Part shown: in pieces, positions 36,592-49,189 of the stretch
Numbering within the stretch: position 1 is the stretch's first letter
Layout: every line of letters starts with the position of its first letter
Assembly (NCBI GenBank): GCA_003118195.1
Contig: BEXV01000766.1
Coordinates: forward strand, 3,207-67,206
Origin: Hemicentrotus pulcherrimus
Lineage: Eukaryota; Echinodermata; Echinoidea; Camarodonta; Strongylocentrotidae
Reading direction: 5' to 3'
DNA: 64,000 bases
The notes under the pieces: model-generated
Seen by the model: the letters and a program-made list of their open reading frames with translations, nothing else
Database searches by the model: none
Told to the model about the DNA's origin: nothing
Translations under genes and position numbers: made by a program

Positions 36592-39500
36592 ATGAGGTAA
36601 CAAGATTGTTAAGAAAATAGGTGTATTAATCCTTTAATGAATAGTTTATTCCCAATATCACTGCATTTTATGTTCGACAAATGCCTATTTTTTATTATAA
36701 TAGCTTTATTTTTTGTTGCATTTTAAGAAATTACTCTAAATAACAGTGTTTGTAAGGGTCATGTCATTCTGCCGGGATCGGAGTCCATACACACGGTCAA
36801 TGCTATGGGTATGCAGCACTGCGCAAACTAAGCTCGCAGTCGCGCGAGCGAGCCTCTGTGGCGTTGCTTGCCATGCTACCCAGACCGCTAGCGACAGTCC
36901 AACCATGCCCATGGATTGTGAGTAAATTGCATGCTACTTTAGTTAAGGATGTCAAGTACGAAATTGGAAAGGGATGGGGGTTAGGCAGTAGGGAGCTGTT
37001 CCGAGAATGATGATCGTCCGCATAAACAACGATTTCCTCGTAAACGCAGACAAATAACGTCCTAAAAATAATTCAGGATTTTCTGCATTTTCGCTGACCC
37101 TTTCGCACTCTGCGGGTGTAGACTAGGTTCCCTGTCTACGACACAAGCTGGCAATGCGTGAAAAAAAAATGGGATGTTCGTCTTCTTAGGATTATCGCTC
37201 ATGACATGAAACTGGCTCTGACTGTACAAATTAAGTCAATGTAGACTAGGGTCTAGAGTAGAGGCTCCGGTGTGCGGTCAGGGGTAGTCTATTGGTTTTC
37301 AAAATAAAATAAATTTGACTCTAGACCCTATAATAATCATTGAAACCTACCGTGGATTCCCAGGTAAGTTCTGCTGTGCCGATAACGTCCGTAGCAGATG
37401 TACCTGTCGCTACGGAGTATCCGTCAGCGATGTCGGAAATCTACGGCACCGGTCGCCGATGAAAAATCCAGCAGGTGTTAACTTTTGAGTTAAGAGATCG
37501 AGGCATGACTAGAGCTCTATTTGTCCTATATTTGTCCGATTGGAGGTGAAATTTGATGTTTTTGTGGAAGTATGATGGCTGTGGTCTGTCTCCCATCGCA
37601 GAAATTTTGATTGTGCCACCGCATGCCCAGTTGCATGGGGTGACCGCATACCGGCACGTAATTGCGTGATTTTTCTGGTATGCGGCCGGGGGTGCCAATA
37701 CACACATAACAGGTGGGATCGTGTACGATGGTATGTGTGCTGATGTGTGTACCCACTATGACCCGATAGTTTCTAGTAGTACGTACCCCCGTATGGAATG
37801 ATCCATTCGAGGAAAAGGTGAAATTGTTTAAAACTTGAAAAAATTACCGTAGCAACAGATAAACATGAGAATTTGGGTTACCCGTAGTAATTTGGTACAT
37901 GCTTTGATCCTGACATAGCGCATAAAGCTTTGTGACGTACGCGTACCGCAAACCGGGTAATGCGTGCCCGCAAACCGGGGAACTCGAAGCATTTCGAAAC
38001 GTGGTCAATGCTGACCACGCTGTGGGTCAGTTAGGTAATTTGTGACTTCTATTTAATAGGTAAGTTTATGGACTCTATATTGAGGGTATTGAAGTATTCT
38101 GTGAGTATTTGGATAAAAATAAAATCGGCAGTTCCCGCCGATCGGCCGCATACCAGAGCCACTACTCTAGATCTAGATCTAGATTTCTAAGAATAATGTA
38201 TCAAGAAAATCATCACGGAATCTGTTTTTTTGCATCACCAAAGCGTGGATCGGATTCCGCGTAATAAGATACACGCAATTAACAATAGGAGCAGTGGTCC
38301 GAAAATGAAAATAGTCTGCATAAACGCAGACAAATTGTGACCTAAAAAAAAAGGATCGTCGCTCATTTTTTTGCCATTGGTGCACTGCGGGTTTCGGGTT
38401 CTCGAACTGGGCGTTGGCGATCCGGACTAAAAATGGGTTGTTGGTCTTCTCAAGGATTATCACTCATGACTTGATAGTGGCTCTGTACAAAGTCAATGTA
38501 AAAATAACGCATCAAGAAATCATCACAGAATCTTTTTTTTTGCATCGCCAATGCGCGGATGGGAAATATGAAACATCTGCGAAAATGCGGATGATCCTTA
38601 TTTTTGCTAACGCGTCTCCACATTGACGAAGACTATCCTTGTTTATACCAAAGAACCTTATTCTCGGACCAGAGCCTACTGTTAGGGGAGCATTGCACTC
38701 TGAAACCGAAAGTATCGATTTCAGTCTTTCAAATCGATGTGAGTAGGAGGATTCATCTTTTTAGTGATGCAACAAAATCAGTGAACAGAAGAAGGAAAAA
38801 TGGCATTTCTTTACAAGAACGTCTGAGCTTTGCCAACATTTCATGTGAATCCTCTTAACATGAACACATATAGGATTTACATAACAGTGAACCCAGACAG
38901 TACAGGAGTCTGTTATGTTGATCCTGGCCAGAACCTTGTGTCTTACTTTGCGTTTTATACATTGCCAATTTGAATGAAGCGAGGCTTCCCTAACCTTTCA
39001 CAATTTTCATAATTTTCATAAGGCCAACATAAAAATATTTCCCTTTTTTCTGCAAGTAAGTGCACCCAGTAATTCAATTTTAAATTCAAACAAGTCTTGT
39101 GTGGTGTGGGATGCATTGCAAGTAGAGGGTCCCAAGGTGGCAATCCAGTCAAAGTAGAGGAATATATATGTTGCAAATTTAAGTATGGATCTTGTTAGTA
39201 AGTGATGTTTTTTCCCCCTCTCACAATACAGTAATCTACGGTTGCAGAAGCGCTTAGCCGCAAGCGTGATGAGCTGCGGCAAGAACAAGGTCTGGCTGGA
39301 TCCCAACGAAATCAACGAGATCGCCAACGCCAACTCAAGACAGAACATCCGCAAGCTCATCAAGGATGGTCTGATTATTCGCAAGCCAGTTGCTGTACAT
39401 TCCAGGGCCAGGGTTCGCAAGAATGCTGAGGCTCGTAGGAAAGGTCGTCACAGTGGACGTGGTAAGTAAATGTATGATCAAACCATTGACCAGGGTACTT

Positions 39501-42500
39501 CAGCCTTTTGTGATGTTCAAGGATTATAGGTTGGAAAGAATGTTTATGACTGATCATGATTTGATTACATGTACCAAAAATTTAGAGAGCGGTTATAATA
39601 ACATCTCTACAATTGTCGAGAAATTTCTGCAAGGAAACTGTTACAAATGAAACAAAAGTATGTGTTTACTATGAGCCTTGTGAAAAACATAAATGAGCAC
39701 AAAAAGATTTTCTTTTGGTTATAAAAATGCTTCTTTATTATCTATTCAGGTAAGCGCAAGGGTACAGCCAATGCTCGTATGCCAACGAAAGTGATCTGGA
39801 TCAGGCGGATGCGAGTCTTGAGGAGGCTACTCAAGAAGTACAGGGAGAACAAGAAGATCGACAGGCATCTGTAAGTGGAACTACATGTATAACGGTCTCT
39901 CTTTGAATTAACAGTCTGGGCTCCACACAGTTTTGTCACAGGAGACCAGGGACCCGTGTCACAAAATTTGTCATCTGTGACAAATGACAGATTTTGTTAT
40001 GAGCTACTGAAATCTTTCCTTATGATTGGTTAACAGCAGGTTTGTCACTAATTTTTGTCATTTGTCATTGAAGAAAGGCTTTGTGGAACGGGTCTCTGAG
40101 TTGCATTTCAGGATCTGTGTGCATGGGTATCCCTTCCAGTCATATTTTTTTGGTCCAGAGTAGGCCTGAGTCGGTACGGTCGATCACACCGGGACCCGAC
40201 CGTTGCCGTCGGGTCCCGGTTTCATTTTTTGAGAACCGATGCTCCGAAAAAAATAATGAAATATGTAAGAAATTGCAGTTTTGCACACCACTAAANNNNN
40301 NNNNNNNNNNNNNNNNNNNNNNNNNNNNNNNNNNNNNNNNNNNNNNNNNNNNNNNNNNNNNNNNNNNNNNNNNNNNNNNNNNNNNNNNNNNNNNNNNNNN
40401 GGGGGAGGCAAGGAGATGCTTTAGAACTCGTAAGTGATGAGCTTTTAAGAAAGGGTTGCCAAATTATATGCTTGTTTGGCTGTCATGCTGTGGAGTGTGC
40501 AAAGTATCTTGTGAGTTTGTAATTGTGCTGAAATTAGTGCTGTAGCCGAACCGCCGAACCGCCGAACAGCCGAACATGGCCCTTCCGAACCGAACCGAAC
40601 ACAAAAGGCCTGGTTCGGATGTTCGGTAGAAAAAAAAATTAACGTTTTTGCAAGCTAATAAACTTGTCATTTTTTACCTAATTTTCATGTCATGACTGCT
40701 CATTTTATGTCGACTTTTTTCCCATTTTGTGACTTATGCCTATCCAGTGGTGGGCGCAACTTTACTGGTACCATTTAAATCCGAAATCATGACCTCTGCT
40801 ACGTCGCGATCGTAAGCCATAAACAAGAATACATGTGTGTGATCTAGGCGCGCGCTGATACGATCAAAACAAGTTCAGTTCAAACCAATTCAACAACAAA
40901 AAAACATTTTTATTATAACAATATCGGACAAATTTAATGAAATATTGTAGTATGCAATTTATTTATTCAGGAAAAATAGGGATTTTATATTTTTCCTATT
41001 TAAAATAAACACTTATAAAAAAAGAGTAATCGACGAGCCTGATTCAAGATGGCAACTTTCATGACTCTAACATTAGGCAACAATCGTCTCGGAAAATCTT
41101 TAAAAAATATCATTTATTGATAAATTGAAAACATGATTCTTTTAAAATTGAAAATAAAATACGATTCAAGACGGAAATACGAATGTAACTAGTACTTTTC
41201 TTCACAAATAATTACTTTTAGAGCAGTTTTTTTATTGTGAAATTCGTGCTGATCGGAAGCACAGTTTTTCATCAGGAGTGGGTAGAAGTCCTCCGCGCTG
41301 GTCGGGCTCGGCCGGCCGGCCCGCCCAGTGCTGACCGCTGGGCTATAACGATGCTTGCTATTACATTACCAAACCCCGAACCAAACCAGGTTCGGGTGAA
41401 AAATTGCCGAACTCTGCCGAACCGAACCGAACACGAACATAGCGTCTGACTTACAGCACTAGCTGAAATCTATTTTGTTTTCAGTTGTAGTGGTTATCCC
41501 TTAGATGTTTGAGAGTTCACTTTATATTTTTGGTAGGGTCCCCTTTCCCTGTATAAGAAAAAGCATTGCTTTATCCTTATTTTTAGATGAAGTGTTGAAG
41601 AGACGATTGAGTTAAATTTGGTTAAGTTGAAAAATGATCGGTGAGCTTTCTGGTTCTTTGATATTCCCATGTCAAAGAATAATATGATATTGATTTCAAT
41701 GTACCATGGAAAGACCTGATCTTAACTTGCCTTCCTATTTCATATAGGACAAAATTTTGATGCCGCGCTTTGTTGTAGTCCCATGTATCCATATCATGAA
41801 AGAGTACTTTTAATTGATTTAGTCAATTTTGTACTAATTGTCGATTCTGAACCTTAAAGTACACGATTGTTTGTGTATAGTACATACATGTACTCATTCA
41901 TTCAGAATACAATTCAGATAGTTTTCTTCAAAAAAAATGAAATTGCATATAAACAGAACTCTAACACATCTGGGCCCTGTATTACAAAGAGTTGATATCA
42001 ATCGCAACTTATTGATATCAATCACAAATATGTACATAAGAGATGGGAGACTGCAAACTTGTGATTGATTAAGGGACTTGATATTGATTTAGAACAATAT
42101 CAACTCTTTGTAAGACGGGGCCCTGATCTTCTTCACAATGAATTTGCATATAACCATAATTCAACAAATCTAATACGTATTTTCAAGAGCAATCATGTTG
42201 ACGTGTTGAATGTTGTCTTTGTTCCAGGTATCACGAGCTGTACATGAAGGTCAAGGGTAATGTCTTCAAAAACAAGCGTGTTCTCATGGAGTTCATCCAC
42301 AAGAAGAAGGCAGAGAACCAACGTGGCAAGATGCTTGCGTAAGTCACAATGATCCCATGTTTGTTCCTGTTATATTTTGTCAAAGATATAGGGTTCAAGC
42401 TTGCAAAGGTAGGGTTGCAATCTGGTTTTAGGTCGAATATAATTAGCATTAGCCAATTAAGGCACTGGTAAAGGTTAGGTATATTATTGGTTCAGAGTTG

Positions 42501-43220
42501 ATGATGATGATGAACAGCATTTGTATGGCGCCATATATCTGTTTCAGATAACATTCAAAGGCCCAAGCTCCTCCAATAAGATTAACATTTAAATGTCTGA
42601 ATGAAGATGTGAGTTTTGAGTTAAGCTTTGAAGTAGTCCAGGTTGTCAATTTCGCGAATAGATGATGGGAGGGAATTCCACAGGCGAGGAGCAATAGAAG
42701 AAAATGCCCGGTCTCCATATCCCTTGAGATGAGTAATGGGCATCTGGAGAGTAAGGCCAGATGAGCGAAGTCCAGCGATCGAGTTATAGTTGGAATAAAA
42801 GTCGTCAGGAATGTTTTTGATACCTGTTCCTCACTTAGTTATATCATTTGAACTGACGCAACACAAATTAGTCTGAAAGTGCCATGGGTCATGAGATACC
42901 AAGAAAAGATAAAATAAAGTTCAAAGTGTGACCATAAGAGGCATTGTATATACTTGTGAACCTCAGAGAAAAAATTTGTTTATTCTGGAATTACACCCGT
43001 TCCAATGTTGAATCGGAAAGGAAAATGGTATTACAATATGTTTACCCCATGTATAAACATACCACACATTTTCTGCTTCTTTGTGCACAGCGAGCAGGCC
43101 GAGGCCAGGCGTACAAGGACCAAGGAGGCCCGCAAGCGCCGTGAAGAACGTCTCGCCGTGAAACGCCAAGAGTTACTCAAGAGCTTCATCCGTGAAGACG
43201 AGGAGGCACCTTCAAAATAG
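36592..43220 (+). CDS. RPL19: RPL19, 60S ribosomal protein L19 (eL19)
   Basis: Exons 36592-36596 (ATGAG only), 39232-39461, 39750-39870, 42228-42338 and 43091-43220 (stop TAG) give 198 residues; human RPL19 has 196. Exons 2-5 are unmistakable: [68 protein letters not shown] and [20 protein letters not shown]. The long basic C-terminal helix is typical of eL19, which spans the subunit interface (bridge eB12) of the ribosome. Exon 1 is inferred: a start codon plus two bases before a GT donor, placed right behind a TOP tract, gives M-S-N-L-R, like the human MSMLRLQKR start. Introns hold several transposons, a 105-base gap and one hAT-like element. GC-richer codons than the surroundings fit high expression. 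Confidence 0.95.
36998..38670. repeat. Two copies of a GTCCGAGAAT-ended repeat, one split by an insertion
   Basis: Copy 1 starts at 36998 (GTTCCGAGAATGATGATCGT) and copy 2 at 38296 (GGTCCGAAAATGAAAATAG). The right terminus ATTCTCGGACC ends at 38670. Shared blocks are CATAAACGCAGACAAAT-like, GGATTATC.CTCATGAC and ATCAAGAAATCATCAC. In copy 1, the last two blocks are separated by the element at 37253-38170. It lies in RPL19 intron 1. Confidence 0.65.
37253..38170. mobile_element. Short DNA element nested in repeat copy 1
   Basis: 918 bp with inverted ends CTAGAGTAGAGGCTCCGG and, at the right, GAGCCACTACTCTAG. The flanking repeat blocks resume on the other side, so the element interrupted an older repeat. 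No transposase is seen. Confidence 0.65.
39949..40095. mobile_element. MITE-like foldback element in RPL19 intron 3
   Basis: Left end GGGACCCGTGTCACAAAATT, right end GGCTTTGTGGAACGGGTCTC, with internal TTTGTCATCTGTGAC / GTCATTTGTCATTG pairing. Belongs to the GGGCCC-terminus group. Confidence 0.65.
40296..40400. other. Assembly gap (N run)
   Basis: 105 unknown bases inside RPL19 intron 3, followed directly by a short G run. The left flank (40165-40290) is rich in GGGACCCGACC-type motifs. Confidence 0.98.
40535..41461. mobile_element. hAT-like element with 8-bp target duplication
   Basis: 927 bp with inverted ends TAGTGCTGTA and TACAGCACTA, flanked by the perfect direct repeat GCTGAAAT (40527-40534 and 41462-41469). 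Both subterminal zones are packed with CCGAAC motifs, possibly transposase-binding sites. There is no transposase frame. It lies in RPL19 intron 3. Confidence 0.9.
41972..42123. mobile_element. MITE-like foldback element, GGGCCCTGT ends
   Basis: Ends GGGCCCTGTATTACAAAGAG and, inverted, CTCTTTGTAAGACGGGGCCC; the internal GATATCAATC blocks pair. Same family as 49078-49189. It ends about 105 bp before RPL19 exon 4. Confidence 0.85.
42496..42790. repeat. Probable dispersed repeat in RPL19 intron 4
   Basis: Starts with a GATGAT microsatellite and a GGCGCCATATATC motif like those at SINE or LINE tails, then a GGGAGGGAATTCCACAGGCG block. It looks like part of a dispersed repeat, but I see no second copy here, so this is a weak call. 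Confidence 0.35.
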
Positions 43221-43996
43221 ACACACGATTTGTAAATTACGATTGCAAAAAAAAAACTTGAAAATCCGCAAGGAGACAAAGCCATGTGCAATTTGTTTCC
43301 CTGTTTAATCAAGGGTCAATCCCCATCAGCTGTTTATCCACAGTCTAGCTGTCCTTATGCTCATTGGAAATATCACCATCCAGAAAATCATGATTTTTTA
43401 ATGAACTCAAGATCTCTTTGCGAGGACAGTTTGCAGTTTGCAGTTTGTAACATAATTACAAAATGCAAACATGGAATGATATAACATATACATGTATGTA
43501 TGGAAACTAACATTAAATTTTGTTCGATGATTATAGCCCTGTATATTATGTGCACAAATTGGTTCTGTGATCTGGGAATAAATGCTTGGTATTGCCCCTT
43601 GCACCCAAAATCTTTTTTTGAACTGATAGCATTTATTTATTTGTGTCTAGTTATAAGTATTTATTTACTTGAACTACACCTAGTACATATATCGGCACTT
43701 AAACAATGCTATATTTAATTTATCAAGGTTTGTGAGATGAAATGAATGTCTACAGACTAGTTCACAGATTGAATTTTATATTTAACGCTTCAGTATAAAC
43801 GACCCAACCCCACAATATTATGTATGAAGTTTTCACAAACATCCTCATGAAAACTGACCGTTTTTTTGCTGTGGAATGAAATGAGAAAATAATGTGCGAG
43901 GTCAAAAGTACACTTGGTCCTTATCTTGCGGAAAGCTGAAAAGAATGGATAAAAATTAAGTGGGTGAGAGAGATAGAGCAAACCTAGACTGCAGCA

Positions 43997-44125
43997 GGGC
44001 CCCCGATTCATAAAATTTGTTATCAATAACTAATGCTAAATTTCTACGACAAACTCGCTCTCGACCAATCGAATGCCACTATTTGATTAGCCTAGAATGG
44101 CTATTGATACTTATTGATTGAATGA
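43997..44125. mobile_element. Truncated MITE-like element
   Basis: Left end GGGCCCCCGATTCATAAAAT, then TTGTTATCAATAACTAATGC. The right inverted end is degraded. Related to 45164-45308. Confidence 0.5.
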
Positions 44126-45163
44126 TAAATGTATCTCAACTTCATGTTAATTGCATGTACAATAATTTTTGCAACTGGTGATTCTATCAGTTTATTTTTC
44201 TCCTTTTTTCTGGGCACTTGCGGGGGAACTACATGTATCTACAAATTTGCTGGTCTGTTTGTTCCATGTTTTGTGCGTTGGGGCCTCGGGGGATATCAAA
44301 TGCGTACACACAACAGCAAAGACAGAACACAAGTCATTTTTGATATGCATAGTACAGCATATTTTTCTTTATTGCAGAAAAATGAGACATATATTAGGTA
44401 CATGAGATATGGTTGAATCTTGAGAATTACAAATGGGGATCCTTTATATTTATTGAAGTCTTTGAAGAATAATAATATACCACAATGATTCTAAATAACA
44501 AGCATAAACAAAAACATGTCACATGAATATACATATATCTGAAGGACTGCATTTCACTCAATAATGCCTTGCACATTTAACTGGAAGAGAAGGATAATTT
44601 GATAAAATTAGTACTAGAATATTTTTTTGCAGGAAATCCAAATGTCCGAAGCCTATTGTCATTTTATTTTTCTCTTCATTTGACCAAGTATTGCTTTATT
44701 TACATGAGAAAGTGGAAGGTTAAGACATAAGCTACTACATACTATACCATACATGTATTTGGTGGAGAAGAACATTATCTGTAAGGTATACTTATTCTTT
44801 GTTTTAATTTATTCATATCGTTATATACCAAAGATCAAATAATACACCCTTTAGGCTTCCTTCAGATATAACGTGGCAAAAACCTGTTTTTTTAAATTAA
44901 AAATTATGACGTAAAGTGCAATACCCTTCATATTTTTGTATCTTAAAACACAAGAGCACACTAAATACGTGCAGGACCTTTGTTGCCCGCAGCTAAGACC
45001 ACTCATTAATAGGTCAAAAAAATCTGAGGGGGATTTTTTGCGCCGGTTCACCGTGTCACGTGTGAATGCGCCTTTATATCTCGTTCATACCACCAAAAAA
45101 AACTACAAACCGATTCTTGACCATCTGGTGTAATATAACATTTTGACTGGTCTGTTGTTGGTC

Positions 45164-45308
45164 AGGGTCCTGTTTCATAAAACTTGTATCAATAACAAGT
45201 TACAATAACTTTTATAAGCTACTGTAATCGTGGCATTCAATTGGCTAAGAGCAAATATGTTGATAAATTTGGCACTTGTTACTGATAACAAATTTTATGA
45301 AATGTGGG
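45164..45308. mobile_element. MITE-like foldback element, GGGTCCTGT end
   Basis: Left end AGGGTCCTGTTTCATAAAAC and right end AACAAATTTTATGAAATGTG pair imperfectly; the internal TATCAATAACAAGT / ACTTGTTACTGATAA pair. Confidence 0.7.
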
Positions 45309-48300
45309 CGCTGGTGTTCGTCTTGTCAGTTTGACTAGGTTATTGATAAATGCAATACTGTATTCATGACGTGGCATCGAGAGTGGGGAAAAAAATTAAC
45401 CATTGAATCAAGATTCTGATTCATAAACTACAAAGTTTTCTGATCATAAATGATTACAGACAAACTGATGCTGATACATATACTCAAGTGGGACAAAATG
45501 TACAACTATACTAATTCAAAAGAGCATGTGACATTGAGAAGAGCGAGTGCTAAGGCAGCGTGTGATGATAGTGACGATGAATTACCAAGATCGTTTATAT
45601 TTATTTCCAGAAAAAAAATAATGTACACATTCCTGACACCATATTAACTAAACTTCAGTTATAACCTTTGTTTCCCGGTATGACCTTTTGTAACCAACCC
45701 TTTAAGAGTTTTCATTTTCAAAATATACTTATTTTTTATCATGGATATGTTTTCACAAGCTAATGGGGAAACAGTGAAATAGAATCCAATTGAAACAGAT
45801 GTACGGTATTGATTTGTGATTTGCTATGATAAGATATTTTCTTCAAAATTATAATTATAACGATAGCGTAATATGATATCAGCAAGTCCAGGTTATATCT
45901 GATTGCAGTATTATTGAATCGTATTATGGAATTGTGAACATAAATTGACAAAAAGTACATTTCATTTAATATTTTGTTTGAAGCTATCATCATGTACTCA
46001 TTAGATATACTGAAATCTTAGATGTGGTCAGTATTGCATGGGAATGGTACGATACAGATTGAGATCACCCATGTACAAGTTGAGCTGTAATAGTTGTACA
46101 GAGTGAGACATAAAAAGCGAGGAATTAAGTAGAAATAAAATTTAAATCCTTTACAAGTGATGTACATGTATTACATAACATCCGTATTCTACATGTACAT
46201 GTTTTGTGCAGTCAAGCAGCATTTTTTTTTCAAGCAAGTGTGTGCAACATTTCAGCTGATTCTTTTTTTAGCAGCTAATGCAAACTTTGCTGAAGTAAAA
46301 ATGGATATCCTAATTCAAATACCTCCAAAGTCAATACATGTATCATTAATCTAACACATGAACTACAGCTGCATACAACTTGTGCTCTCTCTAAAATACC
46401 ACTATGAAGTTTGTTTCAATTAGTGTTCCATTTCAGCAGAAACTATGCTTTTCATCAGTTTTTAATACTTCAGAACATTGCGCCACTTGCTGAATAAAGA
46501 AAGATTTTACTAGCAATGGTTCATTATATGGTTGTAATTTGAATGACGATCGAAGGGGCCTGCCTGAATCAAGGTTTCCAAAACAAAAACAAAAAAATCT
46601 TTTTCAGAATTAATTAAAGAGAAGTCAAACCAATTAGTGTTGACAATTAATATGATAATACATCATAATACAGAGTTACTGACAGAAATATATGAAGATG
46701 TAAAATCTAAAATGTGTACTTTAAAAAATGTACATGATCGCTGGTTGGTAACTGTTGGCACCCTTTAGCTGAGCACACAGCGACTTCCGATACATTGTAG
46801 AGGAAGAAATACATATACCAGTGGTCGGCAGAAACTTGATAGCCATGAGCAGTCACACACAAGACAAATACTCATGAATGATTAAAAATGGAAAATTGTT
46901 GATATTCAAATAACACATTCATGAAATCACAATTTGTGGTGTGATAAAAATGATGAAAATGAGTATCAACTAAAGTAATATTCCACATTATTCATATCAA
47001 GATTTTGATTTAATCATACACACGATAATGTGCATCAGTAATGGCTAATTCCACGATAGTTGAACTTATTAGTCTGATTGTTTTACACAATAACATACAA
47101 ATCCATATACATGTATTTTCAATCAAAATTCTGTAACCAATTGTTCAAATGATTGCTGTTTTTTTATAGACAATTTGAGTACGGTAGGCAAATCATGTAG
47201 CAGGGTTTCAAAGATAAAACAAAAATCATATTTACATTTATATTTTTACAGGGTTTGTTTTTTAAGTCTTCCATAATCCCAAGAGTTTCATAACAGTTAC
47301 AAATTTCAGAAAGAATAGATAAATAAAAGTATATACAAATCAAAAAGCACAATTAACACTTCAATACTGATTTTTTTAAATTTCCCCATCCAAATTCTAC
47401 AATGCCAATCCTAATACAAATTGAACGTCTCAAAGTTACACTAATAGTTATTAATACACACTGAAAAGCTGGAGTATAGGCACACAACACTTGATAGTTC
47501 GTCATTTTCGGAATGTGTGTGTCCACATGAAATATTTAAAAAATCATAACATTACGCACATTATATTGCGCTCACATAACACCTCAAGTCTCTGTCTTTG
47601 TTTTGTTTTGTGATTTTCTAAAAGATTAAAAAAAGAGTCCTTCAAATCAGAACTTGATTGGGTGATTGTACAATCTTCTTCTGACTTGTGCAAAAGCCTT
47701 TCTTCATATCCAACATTTGAACAACAATCACTTTTTAATCAAAAAAGGATATCCCATGCTATAAGCTCCAGCGTGATTGTACTGAAAGCTATTCAAAAAA
47801 GGAGCAAAAATGAGCCAAGAGACAAATGTGAGGCTTTGGATATGAGAAATTGTCCCAGGGAAAATGAAATTTCCAGGGCCTAAAAGTAAAAAAATCTCAA
47901 GGAGTATTTCCCAGTGATTGAATTAGAAGAGGGGTCATAAAGACAAGCAACTCTTTTTTTTTTTATAGATTATTTTTATAGATTGCAATCTCTTCCTTTA
48001 ATCTCTTCGCTAGAATCTCCTCCATAAGACCACATTTCTAAATCTCGCCCAATACATTAATGGAAAATGAAGGAAGAAAAAAGTTGACATTTTTTGAAGT
48101 ACAACAGTCTTATCTAAGAAATGTGACCCATCTCAGACTTTTCATTCTTTTCATCTTTGATTCTCATTTCCTCACATATATGAAAAATCGATTTTAAACG
48201 ATTTAATCCAGGGAAATGTCAGTGCCTACTGGGTTATATATCACAAAAAGTGGACATTCATTCCAACTTTAGTATTAGATAAACAATAAAAACTCACACA

Positions 48301-49077
48301 GGTTCAAAAATAAAGACTCACTCACGAATGGCACAAGTATAGTACAATCCATAATTTATAAAAACCCTGCAAAAATTTATGATGTGCTTATGCAGCGTCA
48401 TTGTGCTAAGAAGACAATTAGCAGGGTCTATGGGTACGCACACCTCAGTAAGCTAAGTTGTGAGCTACAATGTATATTGGGAGGTAATCGATCTAAGCAA
48501 AAACAAAATTAAGGATCAGTATACACCAGTAGATGTGAATGTAATTAGAACCAGGTGCCCTCTAAATAGGGTGTTAAATGAATCTTGCACCAATATCACA
48601 AAAATACATGTAGAGCAAATCATACCTCAAAATCTCTACACACCACATTGGTAACTATGAGTAAAAGCTATAGCTAACTTTCAACTACTAAAATTAATGC
48701 CACACTGTAAATGCACCATTTAATCTGTTTTTTTTTCCAGATTCCATCTTTTAAGTGTTTTTCATGGAATGGCTGCTTGTAATGTATGTCAAAGGTTATG
48801 CAAGAGAAAGACCTTGTGATTAATTACATAACTCTTTGGTACATATCAATATTGGCTATTGTTCTTCTATCTACAGACAGACTGATCGGGGTGTTCCCAC
48901 TTTGGCTTGTTATACAGAGAAACACGTTTTGCATGTTTTGGTTCAAGTTATTCTATTTTCACAAGCTACCATAAGGAACCCAACCATAGCTTTGCTTTAA
49001 TCATAGCGACCAAAACTGCCCTCATTTTAATGCTGAATAATTCCCACAGTTGCAAGATCTCTACAGATTGCATGTCA

Positions 49078-49189
49078 GGGCCCCGTCTTACAAAGAGTTA
49101 CGATTGATCCAAATCCATAAAAAGTCCTCCAATCAATCGCAAGTTTGCACATAGTTCAACTGATATCAACTCTTTGTAAGACGGGGCCC
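49078..49189. mobile_element. MITE-like foldback element, GGGCCCCGT ends
   Basis: 112 bp with ends GGGCCCCGTCTTACAAAGAG and, inverted, CTCTTTGTAAGACGGGGCCC: perfect 20-bp terminal repeats. The best preserved member of the family, so probably the youngest. Confidence 0.9.

Noticed and set aside
39490..39565. Possible C/D-box snoRNA in RPL19 intron 2 (GTGATGT ... CTGA)
   Set aside because: The C box lacks the final A (TGATGA), there is no terminal stem, and no clear guide region is visible.
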